A stretch of DNA of 64,000 nucleotides, from NCBI RefSeq assembly GCF_000732925.1, contig NZ_CP008953.1:7006001-7070000 (forward strand), written 5' to 3'. The position numbers and the translations under genes are program-made. Shown in pieces: positions 44,011 to 51,111 of the stretch (positions are counted from its first letter, which is position 1; each line of letters opens with the position of its first letter). A model generated the notes under the pieces. It searched no databases. It saw only the letters and a program-made list of their open reading frames with translations, and had not been told where the DNA came from. The DNA comes from Amycolatopsis japonica (lineage in GTDB: Bacteria; Actinomycetota; Actinomycetes; Mycobacteriales; Pseudonocardiaceae).

Positions 44011-45360
44011 ATGACCGGATCCCGGACCAATCTGGCTTGGGACGTGCTTCTCGACCTCTCCGGGCCGGGCCCCAGGCACGAGCGGCTCACCAGGGCGCTG
44101 CGCACCGTGATCCGCGAAGGCACGCTCGGCTCCGGCGCCGCGTTGCCGCCCAGTCGCACCCTCGCCGCGGATCTGGGGTGCTCCCGCTGGGTGATCACGC
44201 AGGCGTACGAGCAACTGATCGCGGAGGGCTACCTCGCCGCGCGCACCGGATCGGGCACCGTCGTGCGCTGGTCCGCGTCGAGCGCCGAGCCCGCGAAACC
44301 CGCCGTACGCAAGGTTTCGCCGCCCGAGATCGACCTCGCGCCCGGCCTGCCCGATCTGCGGCACTTCCCTCGGACGCGCTGGGCGGAGGCGGTCCGCGAA
44401 GTACTCGTGAACGCGCCCCACGGCGAGTTCGGCTACCCCGTCCCCGGCGGGCATCCGCGGCTCCGCGCCGTGCTCGCCGACCACCTCCGCCGCTGCCGAG
44501 GTGCGGTCGTCGACGACGTCCGGATCGCGTCCGGCGTCACCGACGCGTTCGGCCGCCTGTGCCGGGCGCTGCTCGCGGCCGGGATCACCCGCGTCGCGGC
44601 AGAAGACCCCGGCTGGCACACCCTGCGCCGCGTCGCGACACGCGCCGGGCTCGACGTCGTCGGCGTCCCGGTCGACGAAGACGGGCTCCGCGTCGACGAG
44701 ATCCCTCCCGGCGTCCGGGCCGTTCTCGTGACCCCGGCGCACCAGTTCCCCACCGGCACCGTCTTGTCACCCGCCCGCCGCGCCGGGCTGCTGGCCTGGG
44801 CGCGCGAAGCCGACGGCCTGATCATCGAGGACGATTACGACGCCGAGTTCCGCTACGACCGGCGTCCGGTCGGGACGGTGCAGGGCATGGATCCGGCCAG
44901 GGTCGCGCTGCTCGGGTCGGTCAGCAAGACCCTCAGTCCCGCGCTCGGCCTCGGCTGGTACACCGTCCCTCCACAGTGGACGGACAGAGTGGAGCCCTCG
45001 CCCACTCCGCCGGCATTGGACCAGCTGGCGTTCGCGGCCTTCCTCGAACGCGGCTCATACGACCGGCATCTGCGCGCGGCCCGGCGCCGCTACCGCGCTC
45101 GGCGCGACGCGCTGGTCGACGCGCTCGGCCCGGCGCGCCTGTCCGGCGTCGCCGCCGGCCTGCATCTCGTACTGGAGCTGCCCGGCGGATCCGCCGCCGC
45201 GGTGGTGGAACGAGCGGCGGCCAAAGGCCTGCGCGTGGCCGATCTCGGCGACTACCGCGTGGCACCCGGCGAACCCGGGCTGGTCCTCGGTTACGGCAAC
45301 CTCGCGGACGGCTCCGTCGGCACCGCGGCCCGCCTGTTGCGGGAAGCCATCGCGCGATGA
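44011..45360 (+). CDS. MocR-type GntR/aminotransferase transcriptional regulator
   Basis: 449 residues from ATG 44011. The GntR winged helix (LPPSRTLAADLGCSRWVITQ, then AYEQLIAEGYL) covers about residues 1-85. A fold-type I aminotransferase domain follows, with VRIASGVTDAFGRLCRALL, DDYDAEFRYDR and the PLP Lys in LGSVSKTLSPALGLG near residue 310. MocR proteins use PLP as an effector and usually control the divergent gene, here the aldo/keto reductase. It ends four bases before the convergent ArsR-type gene. Confidence 0.92.
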   Translation: MTGSRTNLAWDVLLDLSGPGPRHERLTRALRTVIREGTLGSGAALPPSRTLAADLGCSRWVITQAYEQLIAEGYLAARTGSGTVVRWSASSAEPAKPAVRKVSPPEIDLAPGLPDLRHFPRTRWAEAVREVLVNAPHGEFGYPVPGGHPRLRAVLADHLRRCRGAVVDDVRIASGVTDAFGRLCRALLAAGITRVAAEDPGWHTLRRVATRAGLDVVGVPVDEDGLRVDEIPPGVRAVLVTPAHQFPTGTVLSPARRAGLLAWAREADGLIIEDDYDAEFRYDRRPVGTVQGMDPARVALLGSVSKTLSPALGLGWYTVPPQWTDRVEPSPTPPALDQLAFAAFLERGSYDRHLRAARRRYRARRDALVDALGPARLSGVAAGLHLVLELPGGSAAAVVERAAAKGLRVADLGDYRVAPGEPGLVLGYGNLADGSVGTAARLLREAIAR

Positions 45361-45364
45361 CGAG

Positions 45365-45907
45365 TCACTCGGCCATGCGGTGCAACAGGAAGATCCCGTT
45401 CAGCAAAGGCCGGTCGAGCCGCTGCCCGTCGGTCGCCATGTACTCGTCGAGGATGTCGAGGATGCGGTTGTCGAGTTCGGTCGCCTCTTCCGGCGAGAGA
45501 TGCAGCGCGAACCGCTCGGCCACCCGCACCGAACCGGGCCCGGCCTCGCGGAGTTCGTCCTGGAAGGCCTCGATCGGCCCGAACCTGGTGTCCTCGTCCT
45601 CGCCGTTCAACGGCCCGTCCAGCCACCAGGTCTTGCCCGCGTTGCGATAGGGCTTTTCGAGCGCGCCGCTCGCCCCGGTGCGCACCGGGGCCTGCTCCAG
45701 GAGACCGGCCTCGACGAGTTGGCGCACGTGGTAGAGCACCGTGCCGGGGTCTTTGCCGAGCCGGTCGGCGAGCTCCTTGTTGGTCAGCTCCCGCTCGCCG
45801 CAGAGCCGAAGGATGCGCAGCCGCAAGGGATGACCGAGCGCCTTGGCCTCACGCGCGGTCGCTTCGCGCCGTCTGTCCGCGACCCTCGCGGCGACCTGAT
45901 CGTCCAT
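45365..45907 (-). CDS. ArsR-type winged-helix regulator
   Basis: 180 residues from ATG 45907; a longer frame to 45961 would run into the operator region. The HTH (LTNKELADRLGKDPGTVLYH, then VRQLVEAGLLE) lies near residues 40-75. The C-terminal ~100 residues contain no obvious metal-binding Cys set. This fits the class that responds to drugs or lipids and controls efflux pumps. It is divergent from an MFS exporter; an inverted repeat lies between. Confidence 0.87.
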   Translation of the reverse strand: MDDQVAARVADRRREATAREAKALGHPLRLRILRLCGERELTNKELADRLGKDPGTVLYHVRQLVEAGLLEQAPVRTGASGALEKPYRNAGKTWWLDGPLNGEDEDTRFGPIEAFQDELREAGPGSVRVAERFALHLSPEEATELDNRILDILDEYMATDGQRLDRPLLNGIFLLHRMAE

Positions 45908-45940
45908 GAGCGCAGCGTAGCCGACCGATGGAGAAGAGAG

Positions 45941-45968
45941 ACATCGATGGAGTTTTCTCAATCGATGT
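45941..45968. promoter_or_regulatory. Operator ACATCGAT-N12-ATCGATGT between ArsR and MFS genes
   Basis: Inverted repeat with perfect 8-bp arms (45941-45948 and 45961-45968). A related GATGGAGAA copy lies just upstream. Confidence 0.55.
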
Positions 45969-47161
45969 GCGATCCTCGATCGGTGATCTCACTGGGGACC
46001 GCCTACCGGCGGTTGTGGAGTTCGTCGGGGCTGTCGAATCTGGCCGACGGGATCGTCAAGGTCGCGCTCGGCCTGGTGGCCGTCCAGTTCACCCGGTCGC
46101 CATCGCTGGTCGCGGGGCTGGCGGCCGTGTCTTCCTTGCCGTGGCTGGTGTTCGCTTTGCACGCCGGCGTGCTCGCCGATCGCGTCGACCGCCGCCGCGC
46201 GATGCTCGTCGCGAATCTGGTCCGCGCGGCGCTCGTCGCCGTGCTCGCGGTGGCGATCGCACTGGGGTCCGGGTCGATCTGGCTGCTCTACGTCGTCGCG
46301 CTGGGACTCGGGATCGCCGAAACGGTCCAGGACACGGCAGCGCAGGCGATCCTCCCGCAGATCGTCGGCCGCGACCGGCTGACGCGGGCCAACAGCCGTC
46401 TCTACGCCGCCGAACTCACCGCCAACGAATTCGCCGGACCACCGCTCGGCGGTTTCCTCGTCGCCGCAGGCACTTTCGCCGCGTTCGCGGCACCCTCGGC
46501 GCTCTGGATCATCGCGCTCGTCGCGCTCTTTTTCGTCCCCGGTTCGTTCCGCGTCGAACGGCCGCGGGCCACGAGCGTGCGCGAAGATCTCGTCGAAGGT
46601 CTGCGTTTCCTTTGGGAGAACCGGATTCTCCGGATCCTGGCGATCATGGTCGGTGGGTTCAACCTCGCCACGAGCGCCGTGATCACGCTCTTCGTGCTGT
46701 ACGCGGTGGGCCCGTCGTCGGCGATGGGACTGTCCGAGCAGGCCTACGGATTCCTGCTGGCCGTCATCGCCCTCGGCGGTTTCGCGGGGTCGTTCGCGGC
46801 CGAGCGGATCGAACTCGCGCTCGGCCGCTCCCGCGCACTGGTGCTCAGTCTGCTCACCGGCGCCGCACTCGCCGGGATTCCCGCGGCGACCACGAACCCG
46901 TACGTGATCGGCGTGGTGTTCTTCCTCGGCGGGGCCGGCGTCGTGCTGTGGAACGTGATCGTCGTTTCGCTGCGGCAGCGGATCATCCCGGACCACCTGC
47001 TGGGCCGGGCCACCAGCGGCCACCGGCTCGTCGCCTGGGGCACCAAACCACTGGGCGCGGCGGCCGCCGGGCTGTTCGCGGAGGTCTTCGGGCTGCGGCC
47101 GGTGTTCGCGGGCGCGGCGGCAGTGATCCTGGCGCTGGCGCTGCTCACCCCTCGTACCTGA
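45947..47161 (+). CDS. MFS exporter
   Basis: 404 residues if started at ATG 45947; ATG 45965 and GTG 45983 are alternatives, and the operator position favours one of the later two. About twelve membrane helices are seen. The MFS loop 2-3 motif is recognisable (GVLADRVDRRRAML), as is the loop 8-9 pseudo-repeat. It has the look of the MFS_3 (enterobactin exporter/DHA) group. It is probably induced when the divergent ArsR regulator leaves the operator. Confidence 0.87.
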   Translation: MEFSQSMCDPRSVISLGTAYRRLWSSSGLSNLADGIVKVALGLVAVQFTRSPSLVAGLAAVSSLPWLVFALHAGVLADRVDRRRAMLVANLVRAALVAVLAVAIALGSGSIWLLYVVALGLGIAETVQDTAAQAILPQIVGRDRLTRANSRLYAAELTANEFAGPPLGGFLVAAGTFAAFAAPSALWIIALVALFFVPGSFRVERPRATSVREDLVEGLRFLWENRILRILAIMVGGFNLATSAVITLFVLYAVGPSSAMGLSEQAYGFLLAVIALGGFAGSFAAERIELALGRSRALVLSLLTGAALAGIPAATTNPYVIGVVFFLGGAGVVLWNVIVVSLRQRIIPDHLLGRATSGHRLVAWGTKPLGAAAAGLFAEVFGLRPVFAGAAAVILALALLTPRT

Positions 47162-47164
47162 GGT

Positions 47165-47211
47165 GTGAAGGCCTCCTTGAGGGACCCAGAGTCCCTCAAG
47201 GAGGCCTTCAC
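47165..47211. terminator. Perfect 21-bp hairpin between MFS and ArsC-like genes
   Basis: Arms 47165-47185 and 47191-47211 (core TGAAGGCCTCCTTGAGGGAC) are exact complements with a 5-nt loop. They lie four bp after the MFS stop. Confidence 0.85.
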
Positions 47212-47245
47212 GGACCGGACCTGGTACCTACCACGCACGAGGCGG

Positions 47246-47605
47246 TCAGTCCGGAAGTACCGACTGAACGGCCTCCGGGGTCCGCCCGACCACGGTCGTG
47301 CCGTCGTCGGCGGTGATGATCGGCCGCTGGATCAGCTTCGGATGCGTCGCCAGCGCCTCGATCCAGCGGTCGCGGTCGGCGGGGGTGCGCCCCCAGGTCT
47401 TGAGTTCCAGTTCCTTCGCGATCGGCTCGGCGGTGCGGGTGATGTCCCACGGCTCGAGCCCGAGCCGCTTGAGGACGGCCTTCAGTTCCTTCGCCGTCGG
47501 CGGCTCCTCGAGGTACTTCCGCACGGTGTACTCGGCCCCCGCCTCGTCCAGCATCGACACCGCGGACCGGCATTTGGAACACGCCGGGTTCACCCAGATC
47601 TCCAT
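47246..47605 (-). CDS. ArsC/Spx-family reductase-like protein
   Basis: 119 residues from ATG 47605, with GGGAGG upstream. It has a thioredoxin-like fold with CSKC at residues 9-12 (NPACSKCRSA). RPIITADDGTTVVGR near residue 95 matches the ArsC C-terminal segment. Glutaredoxin-linked arsenate reductases use a single Cys here; the second Cys makes a general thiol reductase role also possible. No ars operon surrounds it. Confidence 0.87.
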   Translation of the reverse strand: MEIWVNPACSKCRSAVSMLDEAGAEYTVRKYLEEPPTAKELKAVLKRLGLEPWDITRTAEPIAKELELKTWGRTPADRDRWIEALATHPKLIQRPIITADDGTTVVGRTPEAVQSVLPD

Positions 47606-47625
47606 CCGGGGCCACCTCCCTTCGA

Positions 47626-47650
47626 AAAGTGCTCACTCGATGAGCACTTT
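47626..47650. promoter_or_regulatory. Operator palindrome AAAGTGCTCA-N5-TGAGCACTTT
   Basis: Perfect 10-5-10 palindrome in the 90-bp gap between the divergent ArsC-like and YdeI-like genes. The regulator is unknown and not adjacent. Confidence 0.6.
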
Positions 47651-47695
47651 GCTTCCGATGATGGTCATAGACGTTACGACGAAAGGAACCCGGCC

Positions 47696-48265
47696 ATGGA
47701 CGAGACCATCTTCAGCGCCGCCTCCCCCTCCGACTGGCGCGCCTGGCTGGCCGAGAACGCCGGGACCGAAAAGGAGGTCTGGCTGGTCATCCCGCACAAG
47801 GACAGCGGCGTCGCCGGCGTCCGGATCGAAGAGGCGATGGAGCAGGCCCTGTGCTTCGGCTGGATCGACGGGCTGCACCGCAAGAACGACGCCACCAGCT
47901 CGCGGCTGCGGTTCACCCCGCGCAACCCCCGGAGCACGTGGAGCCGGGTCAACCGCGAGCGGGCCGCCCGCCTGATCGCCGAAGGACAGATGACCGAACG
48001 CGGTCAGGCGATGATCGACCTGGCCAAGGCGAAGGGCCGCTGGCAGGTCGTGCCGGACGGCGGCGGTGTCCCGGAGGACCTGCGTGCCCGGCTCGACGCC
48101 GACGAGGCCGCCCGCACTCACTTCGAGAAGTTCCCGCCGTCGTCGAAAAGGCTGATCCTCGAATGGATCCTGACGGCGAAGAAGCCGGAGACCCGGGAAC
48201 GGCGGATCACCAGGACCGTCGAGCTCGCGGCCGTGAACGTCCGCGCGAATCACCCGGTCCGGTGA
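47696..48265 (+). CDS. YdeI/OmpD-associated family protein
   Basis: 189 residues from ATG 47696, with AAAGGA upstream. The family signature ALCFGWIDGLHRKNDATSSR, then LRFTPRNPRSTWSRVNRERA is present near residue 45-90. The C-terminal FPPSSKRLILEWILTAKKPE, then TRERRI is standard. E. coli YdeI is linked to peptide and stress tolerance; the biochemical function is not known. It converges with the phosphatase gene, with one base between their stops. Confidence 0.9.
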   Translation: MDETIFSAASPSDWRAWLAENAGTEKEVWLVIPHKDSGVAGVRIEEAMEQALCFGWIDGLHRKNDATSSRLRFTPRNPRSTWSRVNRERAARLIAEGQMTERGQAMIDLAKAKGRWQVVPDGGGVPEDLRARLDADEAARTHFEKFPPSSKRLILEWILTAKKPETRERRITRTVELAAVNVRANHPVR

Positions 48266-48266
48266 G

Positions 48267-49472
48267 TCAGTTCGGTTCGCACCGGGCGACGAGGAGGGCG
48301 ATGTCGTCCTGTGCCGGGGTGTTGCCGACGAGCGCGGCCATCACGCGTGCGCAGACCACTCCGGGCTGCTCCGCGGAGACCACGCCCGCGAGCCGCTGCA
48401 GACCGACGTCGATCAGCTGATCCCGGCGCTCGACGAGACCGTCGGTGTAGAAGGCGAGCACGGCACCGGGCGGCAGTTCGACGACGGTTCTTCGGCGCCG
48501 CGGCCCGGTGACCCCGATGGGCGGATCGACCGGCGCGTCGACGAACACCGACGGACCACCGGGCGGCGCGAGCACCGGCGGCAGATGCCCGGCCAGCGAG
48601 ATCGCCATGCTGTTGCGCGAAGCCGTCAGCAATCCGTACACGACGGTGGCCAGCGAGCCCGGCTCGAAATGCTGCACCTTCCGGTCCAGTTTGGACAGTA
48701 CTTCCGCCGGATCGTCCGATTCGAGCGCGTAGGCGCGCAGCGCGCTGCGCAGCCGTCCCATGATCACGGCGGCGTTGAGGCCGTGCCCGGCGACGTCGCC
48801 CATCACGATGCCGAGCCGGTCGCCCGGCAGTGAGAACAGGTCGTACCAGTCGCCGCCGACCCCGGGTTCGGTACCCGGCACGTACCGCGCGGAGAACTGG
48901 ATGCCCGGAACAGCGGGCAACCGCGCGGGCACCAGGCTGCGTTGCAGCGCGGCGGCGGCCGCACGATCGGTCGACGAGAGTTCGATCTGCGCCGCCAGCG
49001 CGAGCCGCGCGGCCACCAGCTGAAGCAGGTCGATGTCGGTCTCGGAGAACTCCCTCGGCGTCAGCGACCCGACGTGCAGGACCCCGATCAGCTCGTCGCC
49101 CGCGAGCATCGGCACGCCGAGCAGCGTGCGCAGCCCCCGTTCCCACAGGAGCGCGTTCACCACCGTGGTCTCGTCGACGTGGTCGATGATCACCGGACGG
49201 CGTTGCGCGGCCACCCGGCCCGCGAAGCCGGCACCGACGGGCACCCGGACGTCCTGGTAGACCTCTTCCTCGATCCCGGAAGCGGCGATCGCCAGCAGTT
49301 GCTGGGCCGAGGGATCGTGCCGCAGCACCGTGGCGGTGTCGACACCGAGAACCTCGCGCACGCGCGCCAGGATCGTGGCCATCACCTTGTCCTGACCGAG
49401 TTTCCCCAAGGCCGTGTCGGTGATGGCTTCGAGCACCTGGAGCCGATCGTCGGCTGTCGGGGTCTCGGGCAT
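48267..49472 (-). CDS. GAF-domain PP2C-type (SpoIIE/RsbU) phosphatase
   Basis: 401 residues from ATG 49472. A GAF domain occupies about residues 20-165 (VPVGAGFAGRVAAQRRPVII; LIGVLHVGS). A SpoIIE PP2C domain covers about 185-398, with VGGDWYDLF, MGDVAGHGLNAA, FYTDGLVER and QDDIALLV, which supply the metal-binding Asp residues. Such enzymes usually dephosphorylate anti-sigma antagonists; no partner genes lie beside it. Confidence 0.93.
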   Translation of the reverse strand: MPETPTADDRLQVLEAITDTALGKLGQDKVMATILARVREVLGVDTATVLRHDPSAQQLLAIAASGIEEEVYQDVRVPVGAGFAGRVAAQRRPVIIDHVDETTVVNALLWERGLRTLLGVPMLAGDELIGVLHVGSLTPREFSETDIDLLQLVAARLALAAQIELSSTDRAAAAALQRSLVPARLPAVPGIQFSARYVPGTEPGVGGDWYDLFSLPGDRLGIVMGDVAGHGLNAAVIMGRLRSALRAYALESDDPAEVLSKLDRKVQHFEPGSLATVVYGLLTASRNSMAISLAGHLPPVLAPPGGPSVFVDAPVDPPIGVTGPRRRRTVVELPPGAVLAFYTDGLVERRDQLIDVGLQRLAGVVSAEQPGVVCARVMAALVGNTPAQDDIALLVARCEPN

Positions 49473-49481
49473 GCGCTGAGC

Positions 49482-50177
49482 CTAACCAGTCCGATCGGCG
49501 GCCACCTCCCAGCCCGCCGCCAGTTCGTCGAGGTCGTCCGCCAATGCTGCACTCGGCGGAATGGCGTCCCTCGGGACGCGGCAGGCGAGCGCCGTGCCGA
49601 GCCCGGCCATCCGGATGACGGTGTCGATCAGCGCCTCCGGCTCTTCCGGCCAGTCGAACCCCGGCTGGGCGATCAGCAGGCTCACGCAGCCGTGCATCGC
49701 CGACCAGAGGCCCATCGCGAGGACCTCCGGTTCGCCGCGCAGGATCCCGGCCCGCACGCAGGCGGCGGTCGCGTCGGCGAGGTACCGGAAACAGGCGACC
49801 GCGCCGGGCGACGAACCGCCGGAGGGACGCATCAGGAGCACGCGGTACTGCACCGGATGGTCGAGGGCGAACCGGGCGTACACCCGTGCGCGGCGGCTGA
49901 GGGCACGCATCGGATCGGCGACCTCGACGGCATGCTCGTGCATACGGCGCGCGAGTTCGTCCCACACCCGCAGGCAGACCGCCTCCAGCAACGCGTCCCG
50001 GCTGGGGAAATGCGCGTAGACCGACGGCGTGGAGACGCCCGTGCGGCGCGCGACGGCTCGCAGCGTCAGCGCCTCGTCGGTACCCGCCTCACCGAGCAGG
50101 GCGTCGGCGGCGGACAAGATCTCACCGCGCAGCTTGTCCCCTTCGCCCGGCCGCGCCTTCGTCCGCTTCGCGCCCAT
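49482..50177 (-). CDS. TetR-family transcriptional regulator
   Basis: 231 residues from ATG 50177. The N-terminal HTH (LTLRAVARRTGVSTPSVYAH, then FPSRDALLEAV) is at about residues 40-72. The C-terminus is a TetR_C-type ligand domain. It is divergent from the thioesterase gene, with two TTGAC-N3-GTCA sites between them, and it is probably the repressor of both. It starts upstream of the phosphatase gene on the same strand. Confidence 0.92.
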   Translation of the reverse strand: MGAKRTKARPGEGDKLRGEILSAADALLGEAGTDEALTLRAVARRTGVSTPSVYAHFPSRDALLEAVCLRVWDELARRMHEHAVEVADPMRALSRRARVYARFALDHPVQYRVLLMRPSGGSSPGAVACFRYLADATAACVRAGILRGEPEVLAMGLWSAMHGCVSLLIAQPGFDWPEEPEALIDTVIRMAGLGTALACRVPRDAIPPSAALADDLDELAAGWEVAADRTG

Positions 50178-50200
50178 GCCGTGATGCTGCCAGCATTGAC

Positions 50201-50226
50201 TTGACACCGTCAACTTGACGATGTCA
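50201..50226. promoter_or_regulatory. Tandem TetR operator sites TTGAC-N3-GTCA
   Basis: TTGAC-ACC-GTCAA (50201-50213) and TTGAC-GAT-GTCA (50215-50226) are spaced 14 bp apart in the 58-bp divergent region. Confidence 0.6.
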
Positions 50227-50235
50227 GCTTGAGGC

Positions 50236-51033
50236 ATGGCGCACTTCCGGACCGCGACCGCCCTCCGCCGCCGAGGCGACGGCCAGGTCTTCGACACCGA
50301 GCTCGATCCACAGTGGACGATCGGGACGAAGCTGCACGGCGGCTACCTTCTCGCCGTGCTCGCCAAGGCGGCCGCCGAGGTCTCCTCCCATCCGCATCTG
50401 ACCGCGATCAGCGGCTCGTTCTCGGTGGCGCCCGAGCCCGGCCCCGCGGTCGTCGAGGTCGAGGTGCTGCGCGAGGGCCGCGGCCTCACCCAGCTGCGCG
50501 CGCGGCTGAGCCAGGGCGGCGCGCCCTGCACCGAGGCGCTGATCACCCAAGGCGTCCTGACCGACGGCGACGCGTGGTGGTCCGGAGTGGACCCGGTCGA
50601 GATCCCGCCGGAGCAGGACTGCCTGCCCGTGCCCGCCGACGGCGGTGGCGGATTCCGCATCGGCCTGATGGACGTCGTCGAGCAGCGTCTCGACCCGGCC
50701 GCGGCCGGTTTCGCGGTGGGACAGCCGTCCCGGAAAGGCGTCATCTCGTCCTGGCTGCGGCTCGCCGACGGCAGCGACTGGGATCCGGTGAGCCTGCTCG
50801 TCGCGCTCGATCCGGTGCCGCCGATCTCCTACGACCTGGGCATCGCGGGCTGGGCGCCGACCGTCCAGTTCACCGCGTACCTGCGCGGTCTTCCGGCGCC
50901 GGGTCCGGTGCGGGTGCGGATGCGCGCGGGTGAACTCGGCGGCGACCGGATGGACGAGGTCGCGGAGCTTTGGGACGAAAAGAACCGGCTGATCGGGCAG
51001 GCGACCCAGATCGCCGCCGTACGTCTCCCCTGA
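50236..51033 (+). CDS. Acyl-CoA thioesterase-like protein (double hotdog, TesB type)
   Basis: 265 residues from ATG 50236. The hotdog pattern is visible twice: LHGGYLLAVLAKAAAE near residue 33 and a second weaker copy around WAPTVQFTAYLRG near 205. The length and two-domain form match the TesB-like thioesterase family. The substrate would be acyl-CoA; chain length is unknown. It is divergent from the TetR regulator. Confidence 0.88.
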   Translation: MAHFRTATALRRRGDGQVFDTELDPQWTIGTKLHGGYLLAVLAKAAAEVSSHPHLTAISGSFSVAPEPGPAVVEVEVLREGRGLTQLRARLSQGGAPCTEALITQGVLTDGDAWWSGVDPVEIPPEQDCLPVPADGGGGFRIGLMDVVEQRLDPAAAGFAVGQPSRKGVISSWLRLADGSDWDPVSLLVALDPVPPISYDLGIAGWAPTVQFTAYLRGLPAPGPVRVRMRAGELGGDRMDEVAELWDEKNRLIGQATQIAAVRLP

Positions 51034-51111
51034 ACCACCCGAAAGCGGGTTCATGACGCGGCGCCGGGAGTTAAGATCCGGCGTCGACGTCATTGTTCTG
51101 GGGGCAGGACC

